From NCBI GenBank assembly GCA_047967505.1, contig CM106541.1: a stretch of DNA of 64,000 nucleotides. The stretch is one strand, 5' to 3'. This DNA comes from Dipteris shenzhenensis (lineage: Eukaryota > Polypodiophyta > Polypodiopsida > Gleicheniales). The translations under genes and the position numbers were made by a program. Below the pieces are notes generated by a model. It did not search any database, had not been told where the DNA came from, and saw only the letters and a program-made list of their open reading frames with translations. This document shows positions 1 to 9,856 of the stretch, piece by piece; position 1 is the first letter of the stretch, and each line of letters begins with the position of its first letter.

Positions 1-55
1 GCTAGATCCTAAGTCTAGGAAATGCATCTTTCTGGGTTATGGTGAAAGTGGAGAG

Positions 56-1999
56 ATGGGCTATCGTCTCTCGGATCCAGAAGCAAAGAAGGTCATACGT
101 AGCCATGATGTAGTCTTCAATGAGAAGAAGATGCATAAGGCACCCATGAGGGATGTGGAAATGAGGAGAATCACTTTCCAGGATGTGAATCCACCTACAT
201 ATGTTGATAAACAACAAGCTGTCCATGCAGCAAATGTGCAAGAAATGGTACCACCAAGTACTCCCACAGGTATACAATCAAGGGTAGATGATGGATCATC
301 TATTGGTGGAAATGATGAGCCAAATGTGGCTGATATGCAGGTGGGACAACAAGCTGAAATGCCCTTGAGAAGATCATCTAGAGTGTCTAGACTGCCTGAT
401 AGGTTTGTTCCAGGGGTAGACTATGTGATGCTTACTGATTGCAGGGAGCCTTCTTGCTACAAAGAGGCTATGATGCGCGAGGATCAACGCAAGTGGGAGT
501 ATGCTATGCAATCAGAGATGAGTTTTCACTTATGAAGAATAAGACTTGGGACTTGGTTTCTTTGCCACATGGAAAGAAAGCATTGCCATATACATGGGTC
601 TACAAAATGAAGGTCACAGGTGATGATGTGCCTAGGTACAAGGCCCATTTGGTCGCAAAAGGGTTCAAGCAAGAGAAGGGTGTGGACTTTGATGAGATAT
701 TCTCTCCAATTGTGAAGATGACCACACTTAGATGCATGCTTGGACTAGTGGCATCAGAGGATATGGAGCTTATGCAGATGGATGTCAAGACAGCTTTCTT
801 GCATGGGGATTTGCATGAGAAAATTTACATGGTGGAACCGGAAGGCTTTGAAGAAAAGGGCAAAGAGCATTTAGTTTGCAAGCTGAAGAAGAGTCTCTAT
901 GGTCTTAAGCAAGCACCTAGAGAATGGTATTAGAAGTTTGATGCTTTCATTCGGGTCCCAGGGTTTTTTTAGGAGTGAAATTGATCACTGCCTCTACACT
1001 AAAAGGGCTAAGGATAATAGCCTGATAATCTTGGCACTATATGTGGATGATATGCTATTGGCTAGCAAGAATACTTATGAGCTAGATGCATTAAAGGCCA
1101 AGTTGCATGAGGTCTTTGATATGAAGGATTTGGGACTTGTAAGTCATATTCCTAGTATGCGCATCACGCATGATCGGAGTAGGAAACACCTTTGGCTTTC
1201 ACAAAAAGAGTATCTTACAAAAGTATTGCAACGTTTCAATATGGAGGGGGGGAAGGCAATGAGTACTCCATTGCCTCCATATGTGAAACTGAGTCATACA
1301 GATAATCCCAAATCAGATGAGGAAAGGGCCATGATGGCCAAGGTTCCTTATGCATCAGCAGTTGGGAGTCTTATGTATGCTATGATAGCTACTAGACCAG
1401 ACATTGCATTTACAGTGGGAGTTGTTAGCCGGTATATGGCTTATCTAGGAAAGAGGCATTGGGAGGCAATTAAGTGCATCATGAGGTACATGAAGGGTAT
1501 CAAGGAGATGTGCATCTGCTTTGGTAAAGGAGACATGCATGTACTTGGGTATACAGATTTAGACTATGCAGGGCATGTGGATAGTAGGAGATTCACTTCT
1601 GGTTATATGTACACCTTTGCAGGTGGTGCAGTGTCATGGATGTCTCGTGCATAGAAGTTCGTTGCTTTGTCTACCACAGAGGCTAAGTATGTTGCAACCA
1701 CAGAGGGCTGCAAGGAGTCTATATGGCTTGATCGGCTAGTGGGAGATTTGGGGATTCATACAGGTGTACCGACATTGCATAGTGATTCCATGAGTGCTAT
1801 TCAGCTAGCACGAAATCCGGTCTTTCATGCAAAGGCCAAACACATTGAGGTTAGGTACCATTTCATCAAGGAGGTACTTGAGGACAAGCACATAGAGCTT
1901 GTCAAGGTTCATACAGATAATAACCCTGTAGATATGCTGACGAAGAGTCTACCTGGTCAGCGGTTTGAGTATTATCGTGTATTGATGGGCATTGGATAG
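56..1999 (+). pseudogene. copia pol remnant: integrase C-terminus, reverse transcriptase, RNase H
   Basis: Pol of a Ty1/copia element, which makes and integrates the DNA copy in the virus-like particle. The RT part carries the AFLHGDLHE stretch, the LYVDDMLLA active site near 1041-1052 and ATRPDIAF. The RNase H part carries DLDYAGHVDSRR and HAKAKHIEVRYHF. Against the copy at 9828-12551 it has a two-base insertion near 533, a stop at 931-933 (TAG for CAG), a frameshift near 955-970 and a stop at 1652-1654 (TAG for CAG). It cannot make an intact protein. The N-terminal Gag, protease and integrase core lie outside the window. Confidence 0.93.
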
Positions 2000-2052
2000 T
2001 ATGCTCACTGGCTGTTCTCTCTTAAAGGCACATTGTCCTTTAAGTGGGAGGT

Positions 2053-2222
2053 TGTGGGGGTTAAAGGTCACTGTCCCTTTACCCCGGTTATGTACAATAC
2101 TCAAACACATATATAAATGAATGAAAAAGAAGATTAGGGTGTTCTGCACCCACCAAAACTTGTGTGGCTCTCTGTTTCTCTCTCTCCCTCTTCCATTCTT
2201 GCTTCCATTGAGAGCACTCTCA
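2053..2222 (+). repeat. 3' LTR of copia family A copy 1
   Basis: A 170 bp LTR starting TGTGGGGG and ending CTCTCA. It matches the LTRs at 6637-6811 and 12605-12713. It contains the CT-rich stretch and ATATATAAATG seen in all copies. Confidence 0.9.
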
Positions 2223-2399
2223 CATTGATCATGGTAGTATTATACACTAGATAGTGATCCAACCCTTGCCTAAATAAACAAAATCTCCCTTGTATCCCAT
2301 AACAATCCTCTATCTCCACCTCAAAGGGACATAGCTTGCACATCTGCTCCACTATATCAAGGTCTACTTTTGGTAGAGATTTCTAGAAGGACGGTGACC

Positions 2400-3310
2400 C
2401 TCACCACTCACTGATACTCAGATCTGGTTTGATTATGCACGCACACTTTATGACATCCCAAATCAACCAGTCCCTAACCTCTCACACATGCCCCGCCCCA
2501 CATCCTGCACCTTCTTCACTAGAGGAGGGGTAAAGGATGTCGTAATGAAACTTCATAATGGCTGAGCGAAGGATCATGAGGGGCTATGCACTGAGCTGAT
2601 TGCATATGGGATTAACCTCCTAGCCCCAATCTTAGCAAAGATCTTTAATGTGTTTGTTTGGGGTTTCCACATACCTGGACCATTAACACTATCTCACCCA
2701 TCTACAAGGCAAGGGATCCACTTAGACCAATAGGATAGGCTAAATTCCAACGTGATCATGGAACCATGGACCATATTCTCATGCTCAAATGTATCATCGT
2801 GGAGGTGAGGGCATGGAGCAGAGGGTTTATTATTACTTTGTGGATTTCTGCAAGACATTTGACACGGTTCCAAGAGCCCGCCTCATATGGTGTCTACAGG
2901 ACTTGAGTTATGGGGCCAAGAGATCATTTGGGCTATCATGGCACTTTACGAGAGAGTTTCAAACAAAGTCTGGGTAGGATTCGGGTGGACAGACGAGATC
3001 ATGAGCACTATTGGGGTCAAACAAGGGTGTCCTTTATCGCCTACCTTGTTTGGCCTCTACATTGATGAGCTTGAGATAGTGATGTAGACAGTGGGGGGGA
3101 TAAGTTGCTCTCTTGCGGGCATGTTGATCCGGATATTTCTCTACATAGATGATGTGGCTCTCTTGTCTTCCTTAGCAGAGGGGCTCCAGAGACACCTAGA
3201 TGCACTACAGTCCTTTTGTGATAAGTTAGTAGAAGGTGGAAGATGCGGAGCAAAGACTTGGTTCCATGACATCAACAAGCATTGGAACTTTGCAACCAAT
3301 TTGAAGAGGT
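2400..3310 (+). pseudogene. LINE reverse-transcriptase fragment (LINE family I)
   Basis: Three frames together show the core of a non-LTR reverse transcriptase. It reads through KTFDTVPRARLI (motif A region), GVKQGCPLSPTLFGLYIDE (motif B) and LYIDDVALL at about 3139-3165 (motif C, YIDD at 3142-3153). The same strings occur on the minus strand at 39.7-40.0 kb, so this is another member of that family. Frameshifts and stops make it dead. Both ends are missing, so no tail or target site duplication is visible. Confidence 0.85.
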
Positions 3311-3958
3311 AAAAAATTCATCATATCCCTTGAGCTCAAAATCTAGTTGCTGATTTCTTGGCATGTCAAGCTTGTACTTCAATCATGCATGACGCGAGTG
3401 GAAGCACTACCCCAACAAAGCCGCAAGCCATGAAGGAGGGTGATCATTTGTAAGGAATGTAAAGGTTGTGGTCATCATGAAACTAAGTGTTGGGCACATT
3501 TGATACGAGTTTACTGACTTCGGAAGATCATCAGAAAGGTCCTCAAGGACATTTCTCAAAAGAAGGATGCCAGACCACACACCCCTTGAAGAAATAGCAT
3601 GGCGACTATAAGAACTGGAAGAAGCTGAAAGTGATGTGCAAGCTCTCCAACTGTTGACATTTGTCATGGCATTCTTGTTTTCCTTGATGAACAACCTCAT
3701 GCAGCGCCATGTCTCTAACCCTCGCTTGTAAAGATGGATGTGATATCGTGAGGGTTGGTCCTTTTAAGATTGTCTATGTGCTATTCTATGATGAAGATTC
3801 TTCTCGTGTAGTATTTCACAATACATTAGTCACACCCTACCTTGCCTATGTGTGCTTTGTGGATGTATCTTCACCCGATTTTCAGTTCAAACTTCCTCTT
3901 TCTATTGTTTGTCCATAGATAAGCCTCGTCTTGCCTCTCTCTTTTCCATCTTCCAAGC
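3311..3958 (+). other. Stretch with an isolated CCHC zinc-knuckle remnant
   Basis: Bases 3449-3490 read CKECKGCGHHETKC, a perfect CX2CX4HX4C retroelement Gag knuckle, in a short frame interrupted on both sides. The gypsy element that follows has its own knuckle at 4849-4890, so this is probably a scrap of another element. Nothing else in the stretch is recognisable. Confidence 0.4.
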
Positions 3959-5117
3959 ATGGTTGACATTCCCATGTTTTGTGGACGAGTGGAAGAAAAT
4001 CCAAATGAGTATCTTGTGGCCTTCAAGCGCTGTTGTGTTTCTCTCAACTTTCTTACTGAAGATAGATGGCTGTTGGTTCTTCCCACATTTCTAGAGGGTT
4101 TGGCTCAAGTGTGGTATGAGAAGCAGGCCAAAGACGTTTGCCAAAGCTGGCCAAGGTCGGCAACAGCAATGATTAAGTATTTTGGCAAAGAAGAGGAGCC
4201 GGAGAATGTGTACTTGCAGGTGGCAAACTTGAAGTAGTTAGAAGATGAGACGGCGCATCGATATGTGGATCGAGTGGCCGTCCTTCTGGACCGTTTAATT
4301 ACCACGCAGGAGGACAATGCCGGATTTTGAGCTAGACTGACTCAGCATGTGTTGGGCTACCTTGTAGCAGGAGCACGTGATGAATTCTGCCTCAAGCTTA
4401 AATGGGAGAATCTAGAAACTATGGTGCTAGCACATGAGATTGCTTAAAAGTTTGATAAAGTTCAGTCTGACCCCACTTCACAGAAGACAATTGTCCCTCT
4501 GCAACCCCCTCAATTCCTGCAACAACAACCTGGGGGGTCTAACTCAGGGGCATACCCCCACCCCTTATCAGGGATGTATCCACCACCTCCACCTCAAATG
4601 TATGGTCCTCCCTTAGATGCTTACCCTCAACAAGGTGTATATTCTCGCCCTCCACCTCGAAGATTTCCCTAGCCTCGCCCACGCCCCCCTCCTTTCTACT
4701 CCCTCGGCCCCTCCGGCTAAAGAGGCCCCCCTTGCAATAGAACCTGGAGTCAATGACCTAGCCAAGGCCCTGAATGATCTTTGGCTTGAGATGGTGGGCA
4801 TCAGAAATCAAGCTAACCGTCCTCCAAGAGACCGTGCTAATGTTGTATGCTACAAGTGCCACCAGAAGGGTCATTATCGCACGGAATGTCCCAATATTCC
4901 AAGGGTGAATCTTCTAAGTGAATCAGGCACTGAGGATTCTGACGTAGAGTTCCTTGACCTTGGGAAAAGAAGTCGTACCACCTCGGATCCCTTTCCAAAC
5001 CATGGACCGAGCCGCCCCAGGAAGAAGGTGTCCTTCTCAGAGCCCTCAGATGCTGAGATGGTAGACCCACCAACAGAGAAGACTAAAAGATCCCGCAGGA
5101 GTAATTGGTCACCCTGA
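3959..5117 (+). pseudogene. gypsy Gag remnant with CCHC zinc knuckle
   Basis: Gag packages the element RNA. The N-terminal part (MVDIPMFCGRVEENP, then FLEGLAQVWYE) resembles the retrotransposon Gag domain, in which the query protein folds around a W-Y-E core. It is followed by a proline/glutamine-rich spacer and a zinc knuckle CYKCHQKGHYRTEC at 4849-4890. Stops after 4234 and near 4330 and 4445, and frame changes around 4600-4740, break the frame. An acidic and basic tail follows the knuckle and ends at a TGA at 5115-5117. Confidence 0.8.
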
Positions 5118-5329
5118 GATTTTCCCATCGGCTCAGGGCAAGAAGACTATTCAGTCGTTCAGGACCTTGCCCATTGGTCTTTGAGCATCACACTCCCTCA
5201 ACTAATAGCATTAAGCCCTAAGGTGAGACATGAGCTGCAGCAAGGGCTCTCAACAAGGAGGAGCAAGAAAAAGGGAAAGGTATGAGAGGCATCTTCTATC
5301 TCTGAAGAAATTGATCGGCACCCACATAC

Positions 5330-5674
5330 AGTAGATGTCATCATAGATAATTGCCGTGTCAAAAATGTGTGTTGAAGGGGGAGCTGCATGTAATATCATG
5401 GTGCCCCAAATCATGAAGAAATTGAATTTGAAATGCACAAGGCATTCCTCCACTCGAATCAAGGTAGCAGATGGTCGATGACTCGTCACCACCTTGGGAG
5501 TCATTGAGGATTTGCCCATCACTGTCAATGGGTTGACCACCACCGTCAATTTCTATGTAGTGGACATCGAAGATACACGCAGGAGTTACCCAGCCATACT
5601 CGGGAGACCATGGTTGAGAAAGAGTGATGCAGTCAGCTATTGGAAGACAGGACACGTCTTTTGGTGCTTCTAAG
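5330..5674 (+). pseudogene. gypsy aspartic protease remnant
   Basis: The plus-strand translation reads EGGAACNIMVP, where active retroelement proteases carry a D(S/T)GA(S/T) loop, followed by RIKVADGR and, about 50 codons on, SYPAILGRPWL. The last is the typical ILG flap-side motif of gypsy proteases. The catalytic aspartate position is not obviously kept. A TGA within the frame near 5479 breaks it. It sits between Gag and RT as expected. Confidence 0.6.
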
Positions 5675-5686
5675 TAGAAGATCCCT

Positions 5687-6636
5687 GTGCAACTAGGTGC
5701 CACAGAACTAGAAGAAGAAGAGGAGCAAGACAGTGATACTCTCTCATCCTCAGTGTCTGAATCGATGGAAGGATCAAACGAGGAGGAGGAGTTCTCAGAT
5801 GAGGAAGTTTACATGATGGGGGTGTCTCCAACCCCCCCACCTACAAAAAAGGTAACAGCTAGTCCTCAACAGCTTGAATCTATGCTTTCCCCAGACCTCA
5901 CTCCAAGTGAGAAAGGTGAGTTCTTAGAAATGTTCAAAGATTTCCCTGACCTTTTCGCAACTAGCTACCGCCACCTTCGCCATGTGACTGCCATAGGACA
6001 CAAGATAGAGCTGAAGCCTGATGCGAAGCCTGTGGCTCAGAAGTATCGAAGATTAGGGCCCCTATAGACCTATGCTTTGTGCTTAGAGTTGCAAAAACTT
6101 GTAGAAGCTGGGTTTATTGTTCCAGTTCACAATACTGAATGGGTTTCACCAGTGGTAGTCACCCCAAAGAAAAACAACAAGTGGCGGGTCTGCATCGACT
6201 ATAAGAAACTCAATGCAGTCACCAAGAGGGACCATCATCCTCTTCCCTTTCAAGACTTCATTCTTGAGAAGGTAAGTGGTCATGAGATGTATACTTTCTG
6301 TGATGGTTACTCTACGTTTTATCAAATCAGAATTGCCGAAGAAGATGTGCTCAAAACCACATTTGCGATACCTTGGGGGACATTTGCATTCAAAGTAATG
6401 CCATTTGGCCTCACCAATGCTCCTGCTACCTTTCAAATATTTATGCAGATGGTGTTTGCTCCTTATTTCGGGGATTTCTTGGAGGTGTTTTTAGATGATT
6501 TCTATATATTCTCGTCACGTAAGGAGCACATCATGAAGGTTAGGTTGGCCTTCCAAAGGGTCAATGATGCAAATGGCAGTCTCAACCCTGAGAAATGCAC
6601 CATTGGAGCCACTCAAGGGAGGTTACTGGGACATAT
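5687..6636 (+). pseudogene. gypsy reverse transcriptase, 3' end removed by copia insertion
   Basis: The frame opens with an acidic linker, then SEKGEFLEMFKDFPDLFA (pre-RT region) and KIELKPDAKPVAQKYRR. After a TAG at 6065-6067 the RT proper runs on: WRVCIDYKKLN, DGYSTFYQIRIAEED, MPFGLTNAPATFQ and VFLDDFYIF (catalytic pair at about 6493-6498). It ends at GRLLGHI where copia LTR 6637-6811 begins. The thumb, RNase H and integrase are absent from the window. The missing 3' half means no function. Confidence 0.9.
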
Positions 6637-6811
6637 TGTGGGGGTTAAAGGTCACTGTGCCTTTACCCCGGTTATGTATAATACTCAAACACATATATAA
6701 ATGAATGAAAAAGAAGATTAGGGTGGTTTTGCACCCACCAAAACTTGTGTGGCTCTCTATTTCTCTCTCTCTCTCCTTCTTCCGTTCTTGCTTCCATTGA
6801 GAGCACTCTCA
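6637..6811 (+). repeat. 5' LTR of copia family A copy 2
   Basis: A 175 bp LTR with TG...CA ends (TGTGGGGG to CTCTCA), followed two bases later by the PBS. This is short for a plant copia LTR. Confidence 0.93.
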
Positions 6812-6813
6812 AC

Positions 6814-6825
6814 TGGTATCAGAGC
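6814..6825 (+). promoter_or_regulatory. Primer binding site, initiator-Met tRNA
   Basis: TGGTATCAGAGC is complementary to the 3' end of plant initiator-Met tRNA, the standard primer for minus-strand DNA synthesis in copia elements. It lies two bases from the LTR end. Confidence 0.93.
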
Positions 6826-8245
6826 CCGGGTGATCTAGCTGAGCATGCGTGAATGCTTGAAGCTCAGCAGCTCTGTGGGAGGAAGGAGAAGCTCTGTGGG
6901 AAGTTTTGCGGGTGACTTTACTTGCATCCGAGTGTGCAGAGACCTTGGAGGAACCTTTGGAAAAGTCACTTTGGCTTTACGAAGTGGTTTTGAGAGCCTG
7001 TTAAGAGTTTTCAAAGAAAAAGTCGTTTTTTGAGCTTTTCCCTATTCCGTTCGATGACAGAGACTCCGTATTGACTTGTAGAGGCAACTATTGCTTGTTT
7101 TTGGTGTCCACATTACTTCAGGAGCCTGGAAACACCTTCATTCTTGAATCTGGAATCATTTCATTGGATTTCTGACTCACTGTGTCAGTTTCTGCGTTTT
7201 TTGCCCGGGTGTTGGAACTCAAGTTTGGAGCAACCATTTGCAAATCTGTCAGTTCCGATGGACTCAGGAGCTCCTAAAACTTCTATGTTGCTCATCATTC
7301 CCGGTGGAGTTTACAAATAGCTCTGTTTCCAAAAACGTTTTTCAATCCGTGTGTTGGACCCAGTGATTGAGACCACGGTTTCCAAAACCGTTTGTCCCAT
7401 TGCGTTTCGGACGCCCAAAAACCCCTACCTGTCAGTTCTTGCGCGATTCGGTGGAGGATTTTCAGAGTTATAGATCTCTGTGTATTCGATTTCGTCTCTC
7501 TGTTATGCATTTTTTCATTCTAAGGTTTTGAAACCTTAGATTTATGCCACATGGCAATGGATAAATGTTGACTCCTATTTCTCACTCATCGGTTGGGATT
7601 TTGGAGTTCTAGCAGAAAAGAGATATTTGCAGATTTTCTTGCTGAGTCCGATTATGCAATGGCGCCCATGTTTTGAGGCATCTCAGGTTCTATTTTCAGT
7701 AGCGCTCATTACCATGGGACTATGATTTCTTGAGCATACGTTATGCAGATCACTCTGGTTGCAGTTTGAGCAGTGTGCACTCATTCATGGTGTGCATTGG
7801 GTTGCAGTGGATGATTTATAGGCCCTTTGGATGCATTGCGGTCCTTATTGGATGCGCTGATAGGCTCAAATTGCCTTATGGGATGCTATTTTTATGGACG
7901 CTTTGCACATGGATGCTATTTTATGCTGAGGGACAGCTTTGATATATTGCACGTGATGCACTGATAGTGCTATGCTCTCTTGGATGAGATATTATTGATG
8001 CATATGCCAGTGGATAGTGTTTATGCTTGAGTCATTTGGCACTTATTGGCGTTTTCTTTTGGGCCAGATTTGCTCATATCGATGCATAGTATATGCACAT
8101 GAGTCAGATGCATCTTTTGATGCTTTGAGCTTTGAGTTTTGGTGATATTTCACTCTATTGTGGCATACACATTTGGGTGCACCTGGTATTTGGTGTGATT
8201 CTCTCTTGTATGCACTAGCATTTGGGATTTTGTTTTATTTGCATT
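6826..8245 (+). other. Untranslated leader of copia family A
   Basis: About 1.4 kb between PBS and the gag start with no long open frame. The same leader occurs, diverged, at 22885-24423. It probably holds packaging and translation signals, which cannot be pinpointed by eye. Confidence 0.7.
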
Positions 8246-9120
8246 ATGGCATCCTCTTCCATGTCTGAAAAGGAGTTTTTCAACATTAAAAAGTTTGATG
8301 GGACAAACTTTTCTTTGTGGAAAGAACAAATAAGGGATGTGCTTATTCAAAAGAAGCAGATTAAACCCTTGGCAAGGATTGAAGCTAAGCCTGCAAATAT
8401 GTTCGAGGATGATTGGAATGAGTTGGATGCATTAGCAAAGTCTACTATTAGACTTCATCTTGTAGAGTCAGTTTATTTCACAGTAGTAAATGAGCAGACT
8501 ACGGAAGATTTGTGGAAGAAACTGTGTGCCACTTATGAAAAAGAAACTGCCTCTAATAAAGTTTACCTCATGAAGAGGTTGTTTGAGCTGCAGATGAAGG
8601 AAGGGGACTCCATTGCTTCTCACTTGAATGAATTCAATATTATTTTCAGCCAGCTTCAGGCTCAGAAATTGAATTTTGATGCGAAGACTAAGGCAATATT
8701 TCTCTTATGTTCATTGCCATCCTCATGGGATACTTCCGTACAGCTGTCAGTAACTCTGCACCTGGTGGAGTACTGAAATTTGATGATGTTGTGGGTAGCT
8801 TGTTGGCCGAGGAGATTAGACGGAAGTCTATGGATGGCAACAAGCAGGATGTAGCCTTAAATGTGCAAAGGGGTAGATCACAGTTCAAGGGGAAGTCCCA
8901 AGAAAGAGGGAAGTCTCGTAGCAAATTCAGGGCACGAAACATTGAGTGTTACCACTGTGGCAAGAAGGGCCATATGAAAAAGGATTGCTACAAGCTAAAA
9001 AGAGAGCAAAAGGATAACAAAAAGAATGCAAATCGGGGTGCAAATCAAAAGGAACAGAGTCCAAGGGAGGACAAAGGAAAAGTGAAGATCGAGGAGATCA
9101 ATGCAGTCATACACGATAGT
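8246..9120 (+). pseudogene. copia Gag with zinc knuckle, frameshifted
   Basis: Gag starts MASSSMSEKEFF at 8246 and keeps FDGTNFSLWKEQIRDVL, typical of copia Gag (DUF4219/UBN2-like). The middle has SIASHLNEFNIIFSQL and LLCSLPSSW. A frameshift between about 8730 and 8776 separates this from the C-terminal part at 8707-9120, which has an R/K-rich stretch and knuckle CYHCGKKGHMKKDC. The same protein without the middle is seen at 24424-25065. Intact Gag would assemble the particle. Confidence 0.88.
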
Positions 9121-9158
9121 GACAATGACGTTCTCTTCATGTCTAGTTTATCTACAGA

Positions 9159-9815
9159 TTGCTTGCCACTTCAGATGATGCATATTCCCAGGATTGGATT
9201 TTGGATTCTGGTGCTTCATTCCATGTTACTCCCCATAGGGAATGGTTCTCCACTTATGACAGTGGAAAGACAGGTTGTGTGCATCTTGGAAATGACTATG
9301 CATGTGACATAGTGGGAGCAGGTGACATAAAGTTTTCTTTTGCAAATGGGTCTGCATTTGTTTTGAAACATGTGAGACATGTGCCTAAGCTGACCAAGAG
9401 TCTTATTTCAGTGGGTCAGCTAGATGATGCTAGTTTTCACATCACTTTTGGCTTTCAGAGTTGGAAAATTCAAAAGGGCTCTATGCTTTTGGCCAGGGGT
9501 GCCAAGTGTGGGACTTTGTATCCCTTACATGTATCAGGGGTATTTGATCATGTTGTTGCCATAACCGAGCAGCCAAGCACTTCTTTGTGGCATTGCAGGT
9601 TGGGGCCCCATAATGTGAGACATGTGCCTAAGCTGACCAAGAGTCTTATTTCAGTGGGTCAGCTAGATGATGCTAGTTTTCACATCACTTTTGGCTTTCA
9701 GAGTTGGAAAATTCAAAAGGGCTCTATGCTTTTGGCCAGGGGTGCCAAGTGTGGGACTTTGTATCCCTTACATGTATCAGGGGTATTTGATCATGTTGTT
9801 GCCATAACCGAGTAG
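9159..9815 (+). pseudogene. copia protease and integrase start with internal duplication
   Basis: The frame begins at the aspartic protease, QDWILDSGASFHVT, with catalytic DSGA at about 9195-9206, and reaches the start of integrase, SLWHCRLG. An 81-codon segment (9371-9613) is then repeated in frame as 9614-9856. The second copy ends with TAG at 9813-9815 where the first has CAG (9570-9572). The duplication also breaks the first integrase HHCC zinc-binding motif, reading LGPHN instead of LGHMS. Confidence 0.85.
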
Positions 9816-9856
9816 CCAAGCACTTCTTTGTGGCATTGCAGGTTGGGGCACATGAG
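9371..9856 (+). repeat. 243 bp direct tandem duplication inside copia pol
   Basis: The sequence from GTGAGACATGTG at 9372 to the integrase start recurs from 9615 with a period of 243 bp. The copies are almost identical. Confidence 0.92.

Larger units (their letters stand above)
1..2222 (+). mobile_element. Ty1/copia element, family A, 3' portion
   Basis: Only the 3' half of this element is in the window, from the integrase C-terminus to the 3' LTR. It is nearly identical over about 2 kb to the copy at 10.55-12.71 kb, which gives the expected reading frame. The LTR ends at 2222 and unrelated sequence follows. The 5' end lies outside the window, so the target site duplication cannot be checked. 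Confidence 0.95.
3959..6636 (+). mobile_element. Ty3/gypsy element, Athila/Tat-like, decayed and interrupted
   Basis: Gag, protease and most of RT follow one another on the plus strand. The copia LTR at 6637 cuts the element inside RT, right after LLGHI. No LTR of its own is seen on the left, and the rest of pol is not found to the right of the copia element. The RT wording DGYSTFYQI and FLDDF resembles the non-chromovirus (Athila/Tat) side of plant Ty3/gypsy; that clade call is an inference. Confidence 0.85.
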
